Of a stretch of 64,000 nt of DNA, positions 8,576 through 17,756 are shown in pieces (the stretch's first letter is position 1; each line of letters opens with the position of its first letter). A program made the position numbers and the translations under genes. The notes beneath the pieces are model-generated. The model did not search any database. It saw only the letters and a program-made list of their open reading frames with translations, and was not told the origin of the DNA. The stretch is from Chitinophaga sp. CB10 (GTDB taxonomy: Bacteria > Bacteroidota > Bacteroidia > Chitinophagales > Chitinophagaceae), in NCBI GenBank assembly GCA_001870995.2, contig MLAV02000001.1, forward strand, positions 372,001 to 436,000. The letters are read 5' to 3'.

Positions 8576-8714
8576 GCAGGATCAATTTTCTGGATACAAT
8601 TTAGGAGTAATTCCCAACATGCCAAAGTAAAGGGAATGGATGCACGAAAGGCAGCCCCGTCTGAACATTTCTTTTTTCCGTATGTTTACTGTAGAGAAAC
8701 CAGTACTATCATCC

Positions 8715-9053
8715 ATGAAACAGCTGCTGCTCAGTATTTTTTTGCTAACCACCCTGGCATGGGCCGTACCGCGGCAGGAGCAATATACGGTAGGAGAGGT
8801 CCTGCGCAAGGCGCGGCAACTGGACCGGGACAGTACCACCGTGCAACTCATCGGTTATATCACCGGCAAAGTAGGTAAAGGACTGTATAAGTTCGTAGAT
8901 AAAACCGCGGAAATAAAAATCTATATTGATGATAATTACCTGCCGGCAAAGCCTTTTGACGACCGGGTGCAGATGGTCGTGTATGCCTGGGTCCAGTATG
9001 AACAATACAAGCCTGTTACGCTGAAGGCAAACAGGCTTGTGACAGAGTTTTGA
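8715..9053 (+). CDS. secreted BOF/OB-fold protein (YgiW/YdeI-like)
   Basis: The start at 8715 gives a clean signal peptide (MKQLLLSIFLLTTLAWA) and a 112-residue product. Upstream in-frame ATGs at 8640 and 8682 would only add a non-hydrophobic leader. After the signal comes YTVGEVLRKARQLDRDSTTVQLIGYITGKVGKGLYKF, a DKTAEIKIYIDD strand pair, and a closing YAWVQYEQYKPVTLKANRL. This is the order of strands in the BOF (bacterial OB fold) family, where small periplasmic proteins bind cations or other small ligands and are often stress induced. The ligand here is unknown. It is convergent with the TauE/SafE gene. Confidence 0.7.
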   Translation: MKQLLLSIFLLTTLAWAVPRQEQYTVGEVLRKARQLDRDSTTVQLIGYITGKVGKGLYKFVDKTAEIKIYIDDNYLPAKPFDDRVQMVVYAWVQYEQYKPVTLKANRLVTEF

Positions 9054-9092
9054 TGAACTATATTAATTTAAGCAGCCAGGCTGCCAACAGGC

Positions 9093-10064
9093 CTACAACA
9101 CCTTCAGCAAAAAGCCGTAAATACTCTTTACACTCGCCAGCATCACAATAACAGCCACAGCCAGCATAATCGTCTTTGCAGAAATCCTGTTCGATACCCT
9201 CGCGGCAATCGGCGAAGCAATCGCGCTACCCACAACCAGCCCCAGCACTGCATCCCAATGTACGTGGGATAATACCGTTACAAATGTCAGGGAGCTGAGC
9301 ATGGCGATAAAAAACCGGCAGGCTTTTACCGTACCAAGGGAAAACCTCGGATGACGGCCTCCTGCAATCAGGGACGACAGTACAATAGACCCCCAGCCGC
9401 CTCCGCCAATGGCGTCGATGAAACCGCCGAAGAAGCCCAGCGTACCTATACGCTTGATCTTCTTTTGCGACTGGCCAGGCGCAGCCTTGCGTTTAATATT
9501 AATAGCGCGCTTTAAGATAATCGCCCCAAGGATGAAAGTATATAAGGATACTACCGGCTTGGTGTAAGTAGAATAATGTTCCAGGGAAGAGAGGAGGTAC
9601 GCCCCGATAACGGCGCCGGCTATACCCGGTATAATCAGCATTTTAAACAGCTTCCTGTTCACATTCCCCATTTTAAAATGCATCCAGCCCGCAATACCGT
9701 TGCTGAGGATTTCAGAAATATGCACCGCCGTACTGGCGGACGCCGGGGGGATACCCATGGAGAGGGAAAAAGTAGTGGAAGTAATGCCGTACGACATGCC
9801 AATGGCCCCGTCGATCATCGCAAATACAAACCCTGCCAGCAGAAAATAGTAAAAAGTAGCAGGTACATCCTCCACGTGCGTACGGAAGGCCGGAATTTGC
9901 ACCCACAGGGTGGTCAGTATAATTGCCAGGGACAAAACGCCTGCCGCCCACCAGATCAACCGGGCCCTGCCAGCTGGCAGCTTCGCTGCCGAAACCGTTG
10001 CCGGCGGCTCAATAGGCGGAGTGCTGGCGGTAGTGGCTGCGGGGGATTGTATAACTTTCTCCAT
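9093..10064 (-). CDS. TauE/SafE family anion permease
   Basis: 323 residues. The start at 10064 is preferred over the ATG at 10091 because AGGAAA lies 6 bp upstream of it. After a Pro/Ala-rich cytoplasmic leader there are about eight membrane helices. Family landmarks are FVFAMIDGAIGMSYGITSTT in the first half and GFFGGFIDAIGGGGWGSIV in the second, the repeated Gly-rich G-x-x-x-D-x-x-x-G signatures of TauE/SafE (DUF81) transporters. These move sulfite, sulfoacetate or related sulfur-containing anions. Which one is moved here cannot be said. There is no sulfur gene beside it apart from the riboswitch-controlled enzyme 2 kb away. Confidence 0.88.
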   Translation of the reverse strand: MEKVIQSPAATTASTPPIEPPATVSAAKLPAGRARLIWWAAGVLSLAIILTTLWVQIPAFRTHVEDVPATFYYFLLAGFVFAMIDGAIGMSYGITSTTFSLSMGIPPASASTAVHISEILSNGIAGWMHFKMGNVNRKLFKMLIIPGIAGAVIGAYLLSSLEHYSTYTKPVVSLYTFILGAIILKRAINIKRKAAPGQSQKKIKRIGTLGFFGGFIDAIGGGGWGSIVLSSLIAGGRHPRFSLGTVKACRFFIAMLSSLTFVTVLSHVHWDAVLGLVVGSAIASPIAARVSNRISAKTIMLAVAVIVMLASVKSIYGFLLKVL

Positions 10065-10206
10065 GTAAATTTCCTGTCTATTTCTCCACAAAATACATAA
10101 ACTCTATGAAAATAGTAGACTATTGGAAAAAAAATTGTAGCCGGGTCCCTTCCCCGGGATGGAAGAGGCAGGTAAAAATTGATTAACGTATAAGATTTCT
10201 TTAGCC

Positions 10207-10214
10207 TATATTTG
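10207..10214 (+). promoter_or_regulatory. candidate -7 box of the CNNM/pirin operon
   Basis: TATATTTG matches TAnnTTTG exactly and lies 27 bp before the ATG at 10241. No clean TTTG is seen at the -33 position, so this is a half-site prediction. Confidence 0.5.
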
Positions 10215-10240
10215 GGCTTGCGAACCAATTTACCCACATA

Positions 10241-11548
10241 ATGTTTCTACAAGTTCTTGGAACTATCATACTCGTTTTACTGAATGGATTTTTCGTAGCA
10301 GCCGAATTTGCCATAGTTAAAGTCAGATCATCTCAAATCAATAGCAGCGGGGCAGGTAGCAAACGCGCTACCAAAGCTGCCAAACATGTATTGAATAACC
10401 TGGACGGCTACCTGGCCGCCACCCAGCTGGGCATCACCCTGGCATCCCTCGGTTTGGGTTGGGTCGGCGAGTCCGTAGTCACCACGCTGGTGCTGAACTT
10501 CATGTCCGCCATCGGTATGAGCATCACCGCCAGCACCGCGCATGCCATTGCCATTCCTATCGCATTCTTCATCATCACCGTTCTGCATATCGTTTTCGGG
10601 GAGCTGGCGCCTAAATCCATGGCCATCCGCAAACCGCTGCCTACCACCCTCGCAGTGGCAGTGCCCCTGAAATTCGTATATATCATCTTCCGTCCCTTCA
10701 TCTGGATGCTCAACGGCCTGGCCAACAGCATCCTGCGCCTCCTGGGCCTCCAGCCTGCCGGCGAATCGGAAATCCACTCGGAAGAAGAGCTGAAACTCAT
10801 CATCTCCGAAAGCCAGGAAGGCGGCGCCATCGAAGAAACGGAACGGGAGCTGATCCAGAATGTATTCGATTTCGACGATAGCCGCGTAAAGGAAATCCTC
10901 ACCCACCGCAAGGATATTTCCGCGCTCGACATCGCCCTGCCGTTCGACCAGCTGGTCAACCAGGTCATCACGGACGGCTATTCCCGCTACCCGGTGTACA
11001 GCACCTCCCTGGACGACCTGAAAGGCATCATCTACACCAAAGACCTCGTAAAAGGCGTACACGAAAAAAAGCTTACGGATATCAACTCCATCCTGAAACC
11101 GGTATTCTACGTGCCGGACAGCATGAAGATCAAGGACCTGCTCCGCACTTTCCAGCTGCAGCGCATCCAGATCGCCGTGGTGACGAACGAGTTCGGCGAT
11201 ACCGAAGGAATCGTAACCATGGAGGACATCCTCGAGGAACTGGTAGGGGATATCCAGGACGAGCACGACCAGGAAGCGCCAATCGTGGAAAAGAAAGACG
11301 ACTCCACCTATATCGTCAACGCGCATGAAAATGTGGCGGACCTGAACGAATTTTTACCTGTACCACTGCCGGAAAGCGAACATTATGAAACCCTCTCCGG
11401 TTTAATAAACTACGCACACGGGAATATCCCGCGGGAAGGGGAAATCGTCAATATCGAGCACTACGAGGTACTGATATTGAAAATGTTCCGCAGCTCCGTG
11501 GAAAAAGCCCGCTTGAAGTTATTACCGGAAGCAACAAGTAATAGTTAG
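10241..11548 (+). CDS. CNNM/HlyC-CorC family membrane protein with CBS domains
   Basis: 435 residues. Residues 1-190 form the DUF21/CNNM transmembrane domain: LVLLNGFFVAAEFAIVKVR, GYLAATQLGITLASLGLGWVGE and FGELAPKSMAIRKP are its hallmarks. Two CBS motifs follow (about 205-330) with RYPVYSTSLDDLKGIIYTKDL and FGDTEGIVTMEDILEELVGDI. The end, VNIEHYEVLILKMFRSSVEKARLKLL, is the CorC_HlyC domain. Relatives transport or sense Mg2+ and related divalent cations, with the CBS pair binding nucleotide. The old name hemolysin is not supported by function. The pirin gene begins 3 bp after the stop and is probably co-transcribed. Confidence 0.93.
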   Translation: MFLQVLGTIILVLLNGFFVAAEFAIVKVRSSQINSSGAGSKRATKAAKHVLNNLDGYLAATQLGITLASLGLGWVGESVVTTLVLNFMSAIGMSITASTAHAIAIPIAFFIITVLHIVFGELAPKSMAIRKPLPTTLAVAVPLKFVYIIFRPFIWMLNGLANSILRLLGLQPAGESEIHSEEELKLIISESQEGGAIEETERELIQNVFDFDDSRVKEILTHRKDISALDIALPFDQLVNQVITDGYSRYPVYSTSLDDLKGIIYTKDLVKGVHEKKLTDINSILKPVFYVPDSMKIKDLLRTFQLQRIQIAVVTNEFGDTEGIVTMEDILEELVGDIQDEHDQEAPIVEKKDDSTYIVNAHENVADLNEFLPVPLPESEHYETLSGLINYAHGNIPREGEIVNIEHYEVLILKMFRSSVEKARLKLLPEATSNS

Positions 11549-11551
11549 TTT

Positions 11552-12415
11552 ATGGAGAAAAAAATCCTGCACGTACTGGAAGGCCGCGAAAAAAAGATTA
11601 CCGAATCGGAAACGGTCCGCCAGTCGCTGCCCACTGCGCAGTTTCGCTTTGCGAACCCTTTTATCGTGGTACACCACATGCCCCCTAAGTTTTACCCGGC
11701 CGGCTCCCCGGAGGAGCGCCTGCATCCGCATCCCCACCGGGGTTTTGCGCCTGTAACATTTATGCTGCAGGGCCAGGGCTATCACCGCGACAGCGCCGGC
11801 AACGCCATGGCCGTTACCGCCGGCGACGTGCAGTGGATGTTTGCCGGGAAAGGCGTGCTGCACAGCGAAGGGCCTTCGCCGGAATTCCTCGCGGAAGGCG
11901 GTAATTACGAACTGCTGCAGCTCTGGTTCAACGTGCCGGCAGCGCATAAATTCGACGATCCTTATTATCAATACGTGCCCGGTAGTACCATGCCGGTGAT
12001 TGCGGACGATCCCGGCGTACAACTCTCCCTCATCGGCGGAGAGTACGACGGTAAAACCGGCCCCCTGAAAAATTTTACACCCATCACCGCCATCTGGGGC
12101 GCCATCCACGCAGATAAGGACTTCTCCTTCCAGGCCACTCCCGGCAACTGGACGTTATTATACGCCATCGACGGGAACCTCCTCGTCAACGGCACCTCCG
12201 TAGACGGCTTTCACCTCGTGGTATTTGACAAGGATGATCCCAATACGGACATCCACGTGCAGGCTACCGAGATAGCCCGCATCTTATACCTCTCCGCCAC
12301 GCCGCTGGATGAACCGGTGGCGGCCAAAGACAATTTCGTCATGAATACCGCAGCGGAAATAGAACAGGCTTTTGCAGATTATAAAAACGGCCTTTTCGGC
12401 GTTCTCGAAAAATAA
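11552..12415 (+). CDS. pirin family protein
   Basis: 287 residues with two cupin domains. The N-terminal cupin keeps the metal site: His60 and His62 in LHPHPHRGF, and His104 and Glu106 in GVLHSEGP. It also has FMLQGQGYHRDSAG and GDVQWMFAGKGV. This is the pirin signature of an Fe(II)-binding cupin; some members have quercetinase activity and others act as redox-dependent partners of regulators. The role in this operon behind a CNNM cation protein is not evident. The 3 bp gap to the preceding stop suggests translational coupling. Confidence 0.92.
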   Translation: MEKKILHVLEGREKKITESETVRQSLPTAQFRFANPFIVVHHMPPKFYPAGSPEERLHPHPHRGFAPVTFMLQGQGYHRDSAGNAMAVTAGDVQWMFAGKGVLHSEGPSPEFLAEGGNYELLQLWFNVPAAHKFDDPYYQYVPGSTMPVIADDPGVQLSLIGGEYDGKTGPLKNFTPITAIWGAIHADKDFSFQATPGNWTLLYAIDGNLLVNGTSVDGFHLVVFDKDDPNTDIHVQATEIARILYLSATPLDEPVAAKDNFVMNTAAEIEQAFADYKNGLFGVLEK

Positions 12416-12603
12416 AAATTAAGTGTACTACCTGTATTACAACTAAAACTAAATTCCTATCTTGTTAATGAAACAATGATAGGGAAGCCAGCAACCAGAA
12501 GATAAAGATTTCATAACGTAGCCTTTTTGTCAGGATAAGTAATTTTAAACTTCCGTTAGATCGCCAGGGTTACCGTACAGGAACCTGTTCAATTGCAACA
12601 GTT

Positions 12604-13215
12604 TTGGAAAACATACAGGTAGTAAACGAAAACACGCTATGGAAAAGCATTATTGCGGGTGAGCAACCTGCATTTAAAATGCTGTACGAGGCCTATGTAG
12701 ACCTGTTGTATGCGTATGCCAGCAGGTACACTAAAGATAAAGAGGTGATACTGGACTGTATCCATGACCTCTTTATAGACCTGCATACCTGGCGCCGCAA
12801 CCTGGCCACAGAGGTAAACGTACGCTATTACCTGCTCTCTTCCATGCGGCGTAAACTGCTTACCGCCGCCAAAAAAGCCTCCCGTACCAGCTTACAGGGG
12901 GATATGATGCAGTTCTCCGTGGATTTTGAAACGGAGTCCGTACAATCCGCCATCATCGCCACCGAACAGGAACAACAGTTGTACCGGCAGCTTGCCAAAC
13001 ACCTTAACCAGCTGCCTGCCCGCCAAAAGGAGATCATTTACCTGAAATACCATTGCGATCTGTCCTACGAAGAAATCGCTGCCATCATGCAGATATCCGT
13101 GCCTACCTGCCGCACGCTTGCCTACAGGGCCATCAAACAAATGCGCCAGGCCATGGATGCCTCTACCGCTACTGCATTCAGCATTATCCTCTGCCAGGTG
13201 CTGCAGGCGCTCTGA
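12604..13215 (+). CDS. ECF RNA polymerase sigma factor
   Basis: 203 residues from a TTG start; I see no in-frame ATG in the roughly 60 bp upstream, and the next in-frame ATG (residue 26) would cut into region 2. Region 2 is FKMLYEAYVDLLYAYASRYTKDKEVILDCIHDLFIDLHTWR. Region 4 is LPARQKEIIYLKYHCDLSYEEIAAIMQISVPTCRTLAYRAIKQMR with its helix-turn-helix. It starts a locus with FecR, SusC and SusD genes, so it is a FecI-like sigma factor that activates the transporter genes when the SusC signal domain relieves FecR. The linker of about 40 residues between regions 2 and 4 is of usual ECF length. Confidence 0.92.
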   Translation: MENIQVVNENTLWKSIIAGEQPAFKMLYEAYVDLLYAYASRYTKDKEVILDCIHDLFIDLHTWRRNLATEVNVRYYLLSSMRRKLLTAAKKASRTSLQGDMMQFSVDFETESVQSAIIATEQEQQLYRQLAKHLNQLPARQKEIIYLKYHCDLSYEEIAAIMQISVPTCRTLAYRAIKQMRQAMDASTATAFSIILCQVLQAL

Positions 13216-13223
13216 AAAATAGC

Positions 13224-13332
13224 GTCTATAAAGTTTCACTATTACAGCGGGAATTGCCTGAAAAAATAATTTTTAAAAAAAGAGTCTATAAAAATCTCAC
13301 TACCCGCTCTTATTAATTATAGCAGGAATTGC
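13224..13332 (+). repeat. imperfect direct repeat in the sigma-FecR spacer
   Basis: Copy 1 is 13224-13257 and copy 2 is 13284-13332. Both begin GTCTATAAA, share TCACTA, and end in a 16 bp block that agrees at 14 positions (TTACAGCGGGAATTGC and TTATAGCAGGAATTGC). Copy 2 has about 15 extra bases in the middle. The end of copy 2 carries the AGGA ribosome-binding site of fecR. Confidence 0.65.
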
Positions 13333-13337
13333 ACACC

Positions 13338-14399
13338 ATGGATCTATTCGAACAGCAGGAACAACAGGAGCCAGGCCGTACGGACGCCGGCATAGCTGCG
13401 CTGGCAAAGGCGGCGGGGAACGAACGTATCCCCGGGGCCGACCGCGACGCGCTCTGGGAGCGTATCCACCAGCATATGAACCGGCCGGCAAAAAAGCCTT
13501 TCCTCCTTATACATGGCTGGAAGGTGGCCGCCGCCCTCCTCCTTTTACTGGCGCCGCTCCTATGGCTGCAAACCGCACGCAGACCGGTACCGGCCATCGT
13601 GCGCTACGCCGCCTCCCTGCCGGATATGGATGCGGACACGCTGTCGGCTACACGCGTTTTGCTCGGCAAACGCCAAGGTATCCAGGTACAACAGCAAAAT
13701 GCCGTCATCAGCTACCTCCGGGGCGATTCCCTGCAGGTGAACAATGAAACGCTGGCACAAAATAAATCCGCCGATTTTAACACTGTCCTGGTGCCCTACG
13801 CCCATACCGCGCAAATCACCCTGCCGGATGGCTCACGGGTATGGCTAAACGCCGGCTCCAAGCTGGTGTACCCTGCCTCGTTTAACAGCGGCAGGAGGGA
13901 AGTGGTGCTGGAAGGGGAAGGCTATTTCGAAATAGCCGCCAATGCAGCCCACCCTTTCCAGGTGTACGCCGGAGACGCCCAGGTACGCGTACTGGGAACG
14001 GCGTTCAACCTCTCCTCCTACAAAAATGAAAAACAACAACTGGTGCTTTGCAGCGGCAGCGTGTCCGTCACTGCCGGCAACACGGAAAACCTCCTGCGGC
14101 CGGGGCAGCTGGCGGAATTGCAGCCAGACGAACCGGTGCGGATCACCGACGTGAATACCAGCCGGTACACAGCCTGGAAGGAACATCACCTCCTGGCGGA
14201 TCATACCACACTGGGGGAAATACTGAAGAAATTAGCGAGGTACTATAATATCAGGATAGAGATCAGCCCGATGGCTGCCAAAGAAACTTTTAGCGGAGAC
14301 CTTGACCTGCGGAACAACATGGAAGTGGTGTTGCACACTATTGCCAACGCTACCTCCATGCAATGCGAGTATGCCAATGGAACGGTGAAAATAAAGTAG
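13338..14399 (+). CDS. FecR-family anti-sigma factor
   Basis: 353 residues from the ATG at 13338; a TTG nine bases earlier is less likely, and AGGA sits 10 bp upstream of the ATG. The order is a cytoplasmic sigma-binding N-terminus, one membrane helix at about 60-78 (GWKVAAALLLLLAPLLWL), then a periplasmic FecR domain with ITLPDGSRVWLNAGSKLVYP and EVVLEGEGYFEIAANAAHPF, and a C-terminal DUF4974 domain with the pattern LGEILKKLARYYNIRIE. In FecIRA-type systems this protein holds the sigma factor at the membrane until the SusC-like receptor signals. It sits between the sigma factor and susC genes, consistent with that job. Confidence 0.93.
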   Translation: MDLFEQQEQQEPGRTDAGIAALAKAAGNERIPGADRDALWERIHQHMNRPAKKPFLLIHGWKVAAALLLLLAPLLWLQTARRPVPAIVRYAASLPDMDADTLSATRVLLGKRQGIQVQQQNAVISYLRGDSLQVNNETLAQNKSADFNTVLVPYAHTAQITLPDGSRVWLNAGSKLVYPASFNSGRREVVLEGEGYFEIAANAAHPFQVYAGDAQVRVLGTAFNLSSYKNEKQQLVLCSGSVSVTAGNTENLLRPGQLAELQPDEPVRITDVNTSRYTAWKEHHLLADHTTLGEILKKLARYYNIRIEISPMAAKETFSGDLDLRNNMEVVLHTIANATSMQCEYANGTVKIK

Positions 14400-14423
14400 C
14401 AAATAACTTTTACTGAATATCAT

Positions 14424-14445
14424 CAGCAACTGCCAGCAGTTGCTG
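14424..14445 (+). other. hairpin between fecR and susC
   Basis: A perfect 9 bp stem, CAGCAACTG at 14424-14432 with CAGTTGCTG at 14437-14445 and a 4 nt loop. No T-run follows, so it is not a terminator. It may act as a processing or stability element that separates a low-level regulator message from the abundant susCD message. Confidence 0.5.
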
Positions 14446-14510
14446 CCAGCCGGTTTTATGCGCAAAAGCCGGAGGGGACCTGTATTTTCTAAACCATCCA
14501 AAATAGATGT

Positions 14511-17500
14511 ATGCGAAAACTCTACGTTTGTCTGCTCTTATGCCTGTGCATCGTCGCAACACAGGCGGCTACGGCCACGCAGAACGGGCAATTGCTCGTA
14601 AAACTAAAAAACGCACCGGTAACGGAACTGTTCAAACAAATCCAGGAACAAAGCGCCTGGCGCTTCTTTTACAAAGATGACCTGGTGGCAGATGTAAGAA
14701 ATATCACCCTGTTCATGCACGCGGGGATCACCGATATTCTCGACAAAGGACTGCAATCTACCTCCCTCGGCTATACGATTACCGGCAACCAGGTCACCAT
14801 CGTACCCAAAGCCGCTATGCCTCCCAGGCAAAGCAAAAGCGCCGCCGGCCCTGACGATACCCTGGTACTGGTAAAAGGCCGCGTGTACGATACCCACGAG
14901 CCGCCGCAAGGCCTCCCGGGCGTTACCATCAAACTCAAGGATGGCAACATCGGCACCACCTCCGATCCGGACGGTTATTTCAGCATCCGCGTACCGAAGA
15001 ACAAACTGCTGGTGTTCTCCCAAATCGGCTACCTGCCGCAGGAGTACAGCTCCGGTACCGGCAACAACGGCCTGACCATCGCCCTGAAAGAAAACGTTTC
15101 CAAACTGGATGAGGTAGTCGTAACGGGCCTCACAGAGCAACAGCGTAAACATATCGCCAGCTCCGTAGCCACGCTCAACGTAGCTTCCGCCATGAGCGGC
15201 AAGCCCATCACCACCATCTCCCAGGCCCTGCAGGGCGGCGTCACCGGCTTGCAGGTTAACCAGGGCAGCGGCCTCCCCGGCGGCGATGCGGCTACCATAA
15301 AGATCCGCGGCATCAGCACCCTCAACAACTCCAACCCGCTCGTGCTGGTGGACGGGGTGCCCATGGATATGAACTTCATCGACCCGCTGACCATCGAAAG
15401 CGTGACCGTCCTGAAAGACGCCGCCGCCGCTTCCAGCTACGGCGCCCGCGCAGCTAACGGCGTTATCCTCATCACCACCCGCCGCGGCGTGCCCGGTAAA
15501 GTGAGCGTGATGTACGATGGCTACTACGGCGTACAAACGCCTACCTTCCTGCCCGCCCTCGTAGACGCGCCGGAATATATGCGGCTCTATAACGAAGCGC
15601 AGGTCAACGCCGGCAACCAGCCTTATTATGCGGATAGCACCATCGCCAATACCATCGCCGGCATCGACCCGGTAAAATACCCGAACACCAACTGGCAGGA
15701 CCTCATCATCGATAAACATTCGCCCATCACCAGCCATTCTATCGGCGTGAGCGGCGGTAACAACCTGGGCCGCTTTGCGCTCAATGTCAACTACCAGGAC
15801 CAGGAAGGGATGATTTCCTTATCCCGCCAGCGCAAATACAATATCCGCGCAAATACCTCTGTTACCCTGAGTAAAAAACTGCTGGTCAACATCGACCTCC
15901 TGGCCATCAAACGGAACGCCTCCCAGCCCAACAGGGTCAGTGGTTCCGGCGGTAACAGGATACTGGAAGACGTCTATCGCGTGCCGCCCACCATCCTTCC
16001 CAAATACCCGGGCAACCAATGGGGAACGGAGATCTACGGCCGCTTTGCCGATATCGTCAACCCGCTGGCCTACGCGGAAAAAGGCGGCATCCGCAACAGC
16101 GAATACGGGCAAAGCAGCATCAACCTGCAACCCCGCTGGGAAGTGCTGCCTAACCTCTACCTCCGCGGCCAGTTCAGCTTCCGCCTGAACAGTGATTTCA
16201 GTAACGACACGCGGGATAACTATAACTTCCTCGATTACTACACCGGCCAGCTCCTCCAAACCTGGACCCAGCAACGCAGCAACAAACTCGCCCGCACTAC
16301 CTATTACTACCTGGGCGGTACGGCGGAGTACACGCTGGACAGAGGGGATCACCACCTCTTCGTCATGGGCGGCTATTCCCAGGAGGAAAACAATGGCAGC
16401 TCCCAGGGCAGCGGTTCCGATGATAAGACAACTTTCAGCATCTGGTCCATCATGTCCGGCTACGCCAAAGCCAACTACTCCTATAAAGACAAATACCTGC
16501 TGGAACTCACCGGCCGTGCGGACGGTAGTTCCAAGTTTGGCCCGGCAAATAAATTCGGTTTCTTCCCCTCTTTTGCAGTGGGCTGGAACGTGAGCAAAGA
16601 GCCGTTCATGCAGCATATTAGAGCAGTGAGCAATATGAAACTCCGCGCCTCGTACGGTAAACTGGGTAACGAGGGTATTGGCCTGTACCTGTACCAAACC
16701 ACCATCTCCAACAGTAACGGGGTCGAACAAACGAACGGCAACCCGGAAATTGGCTGGGAAACTGTGAACATGCTGGACCTCGGACTGGACCTCGGTTTGT
16801 TTGGCGGTAAGCTGGAACTGGTAGCGGATTATTACGACAAAAAGACCACCGGCATGATCCTCTTCCCGCAACTGTCCTACACCGGCGGTTTTGAAGATGA
16901 TATCCCTTTCAACATCGGGGAAGTGTCCAACAAAGGCTGGGAAGTATCCCTGAACTACAACGCCCAGCTGAGCAAGGACGTCAGCCTGTCCGTACGCCCC
17001 GGCGTTACCGGCAATAATAACCGCATCCTGAAGCTGGCGGGCGGCACAGAGGCTACCACCACCAAGATCAACGAGGTGGGCGGCCCTATCGGCGCGTGGT
17101 TCGGCTACCGTACGAATGGACTGCTGCAGGCGTCCGACTTCGATGCGGCCGGTAACCCGCTGGTGCCCGTATTGCCAGGCGCAAAGCCCGGGGATATCAA
17201 GTACCTGGACGTGAACAATAACAAGGTGATCGATGCCGGGGACCAGGGCCGCATCGGCAGCAACCTGCCTACGATGAACTATTTCGCAAACGTACACCTC
17301 AGCTGGAAGAAGCTGGACCTGGAATTCCTCTTCCAGGGCGTGAACCGCTCCGATGGTTACCTGCAGGGTATGCTGGCATTGCCGCTGGACCTCAGTAAGG
17401 ACGGGGGCGTGCCTACCAAATACTACGCGGCCAACTACTGGACGCCGGAGCGCACCAACGCACGGTTTCCGCGTTTGAGCACCGCGCCTGCCAACAATAA

Positions 17501-17744
17501 ACCCAACTCAGATTTCTGGTTCGAAAACGGCGCTTACCTGCGCCTGAAATACATCCAGCTGGGTTACAACGTCACCAGCGACGGGCTGAAGAAAGCGGGT
17601 ATCAGCCGCATCCGCGCCTACGTGAATGCGCAGAACCTCTGGACGCTGACAGACATGACGCTGATGGATCCGGAAAGCCAGGGTAACCAGTGGACTTACG
17701 GGATCATGAAATCCTTTATTGCAGGTGTAAATATTCAATTCTAA
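14511..17744 (+). CDS. SusC/RagA-family TonB-linked outer-membrane protein with STN domain
   Basis: 1077 residues. A signal peptide (1-22) is followed by an STN signalling domain at about 28-100 (LLVKLKNAPVTELFKQIQEQ, SLGYTITGNQVTIVPK). Next are a CarboxypepD_reg-like domain at about 124-200 (VKGRVYDTHEPPQGLPGVTIK) and a TonB box and plug at about 201-325 (LDEVVVTGL; KIRGISTLNNSNPLVLVDGV; SVTVLKDAAAASSYG). The 22-strand barrel ends in GVNIQF with the terminal Phe used by the BAM machinery. The STN domain is the part that talks to FecR, matching the upstream sigma/FecR pair. The substrate is unknown; no glycoside hydrolase, protease or metal enzyme is linked. Confidence 0.95.
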   Translation: MRKLYVCLLLCLCIVATQAATATQNGQLLVKLKNAPVTELFKQIQEQSAWRFFYKDDLVADVRNITLFMHAGITDILDKGLQSTSLGYTITGNQVTIVPKAAMPPRQSKSAAGPDDTLVLVKGRVYDTHEPPQGLPGVTIKLKDGNIGTTSDPDGYFSIRVPKNKLLVFSQIGYLPQEYSSGTGNNGLTIALKENVSKLDEVVVTGLTEQQRKHIASSVATLNVASAMSGKPITTISQALQGGVTGLQVNQGSGLPGGDAATIKIRGISTLNNSNPLVLVDGVPMDMNFIDPLTIESVTVLKDAAAASSYGARAANGVILITTRRGVPGKVSVMYDGYYGVQTPTFLPALVDAPEYMRLYNEAQVNAGNQPYYADSTIANTIAGIDPVKYPNTNWQDLIIDKHSPITSHSIGVSGGNNLGRFALNVNYQDQEGMISLSRQRKYNIRANTSVTLSKKLLVNIDLLAIKRNASQPNRVSGSGGNRILEDVYRVPPTILPKYPGNQWGTEIYGRFADIVNPLAYAEKGGIRNSEYGQSSINLQPRWEVLPNLYLRGQFSFRLNSDFSNDTRDNYNFLDYYTGQLLQTWTQQRSNKLARTTYYYLGGTAEYTLDRGDHHLFVMGGYSQEENNGSSQGSGSDDKTTFSIWSIMSGYAKANYSYKDKYLLELTGRADGSSKFGPANKFGFFPSFAVGWNVSKEPFMQHIRAVSNMKLRASYGKLGNEGIGLYLYQTTISNSNGVEQTNGNPEIGWETVNMLDLGLDLGLFGGKLELVADYYDKKTTGMILFPQLSYTGGFEDDIPFNIGEVSNKGWEVSLNYNAQLSKDVSLSVRPGVTGNNNRILKLAGGTEATTTKINEVGGPIGAWFGYRTNGLLQASDFDAAGNPLVPVLPGAKPGDIKYLDVNNNKVIDAGDQGRIGSNLPTMNYFANVHLSWKKLDLEFLFQGVNRSDGYLQGMLALPLDLSKDGGVPTKYYAANYWTPERTNARFPRLSTAPANNKPNSDFWFENGAYLRLKYIQLGYNVTSDGLKKAGISRIRAYVNAQNLWTLTDMTLMDPESQGNQWTYGIMKSFIAGVNIQF

Positions 17745-17756
17745 AATCTAGCAATC

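Noticed and set aside
14604..17297. Long minus-strand frames opposite the first SusC (377 and 492 residues)
   Set aside because: Antisense shadows of a typical TonB-linked barrel gene, without any recognisable domain.
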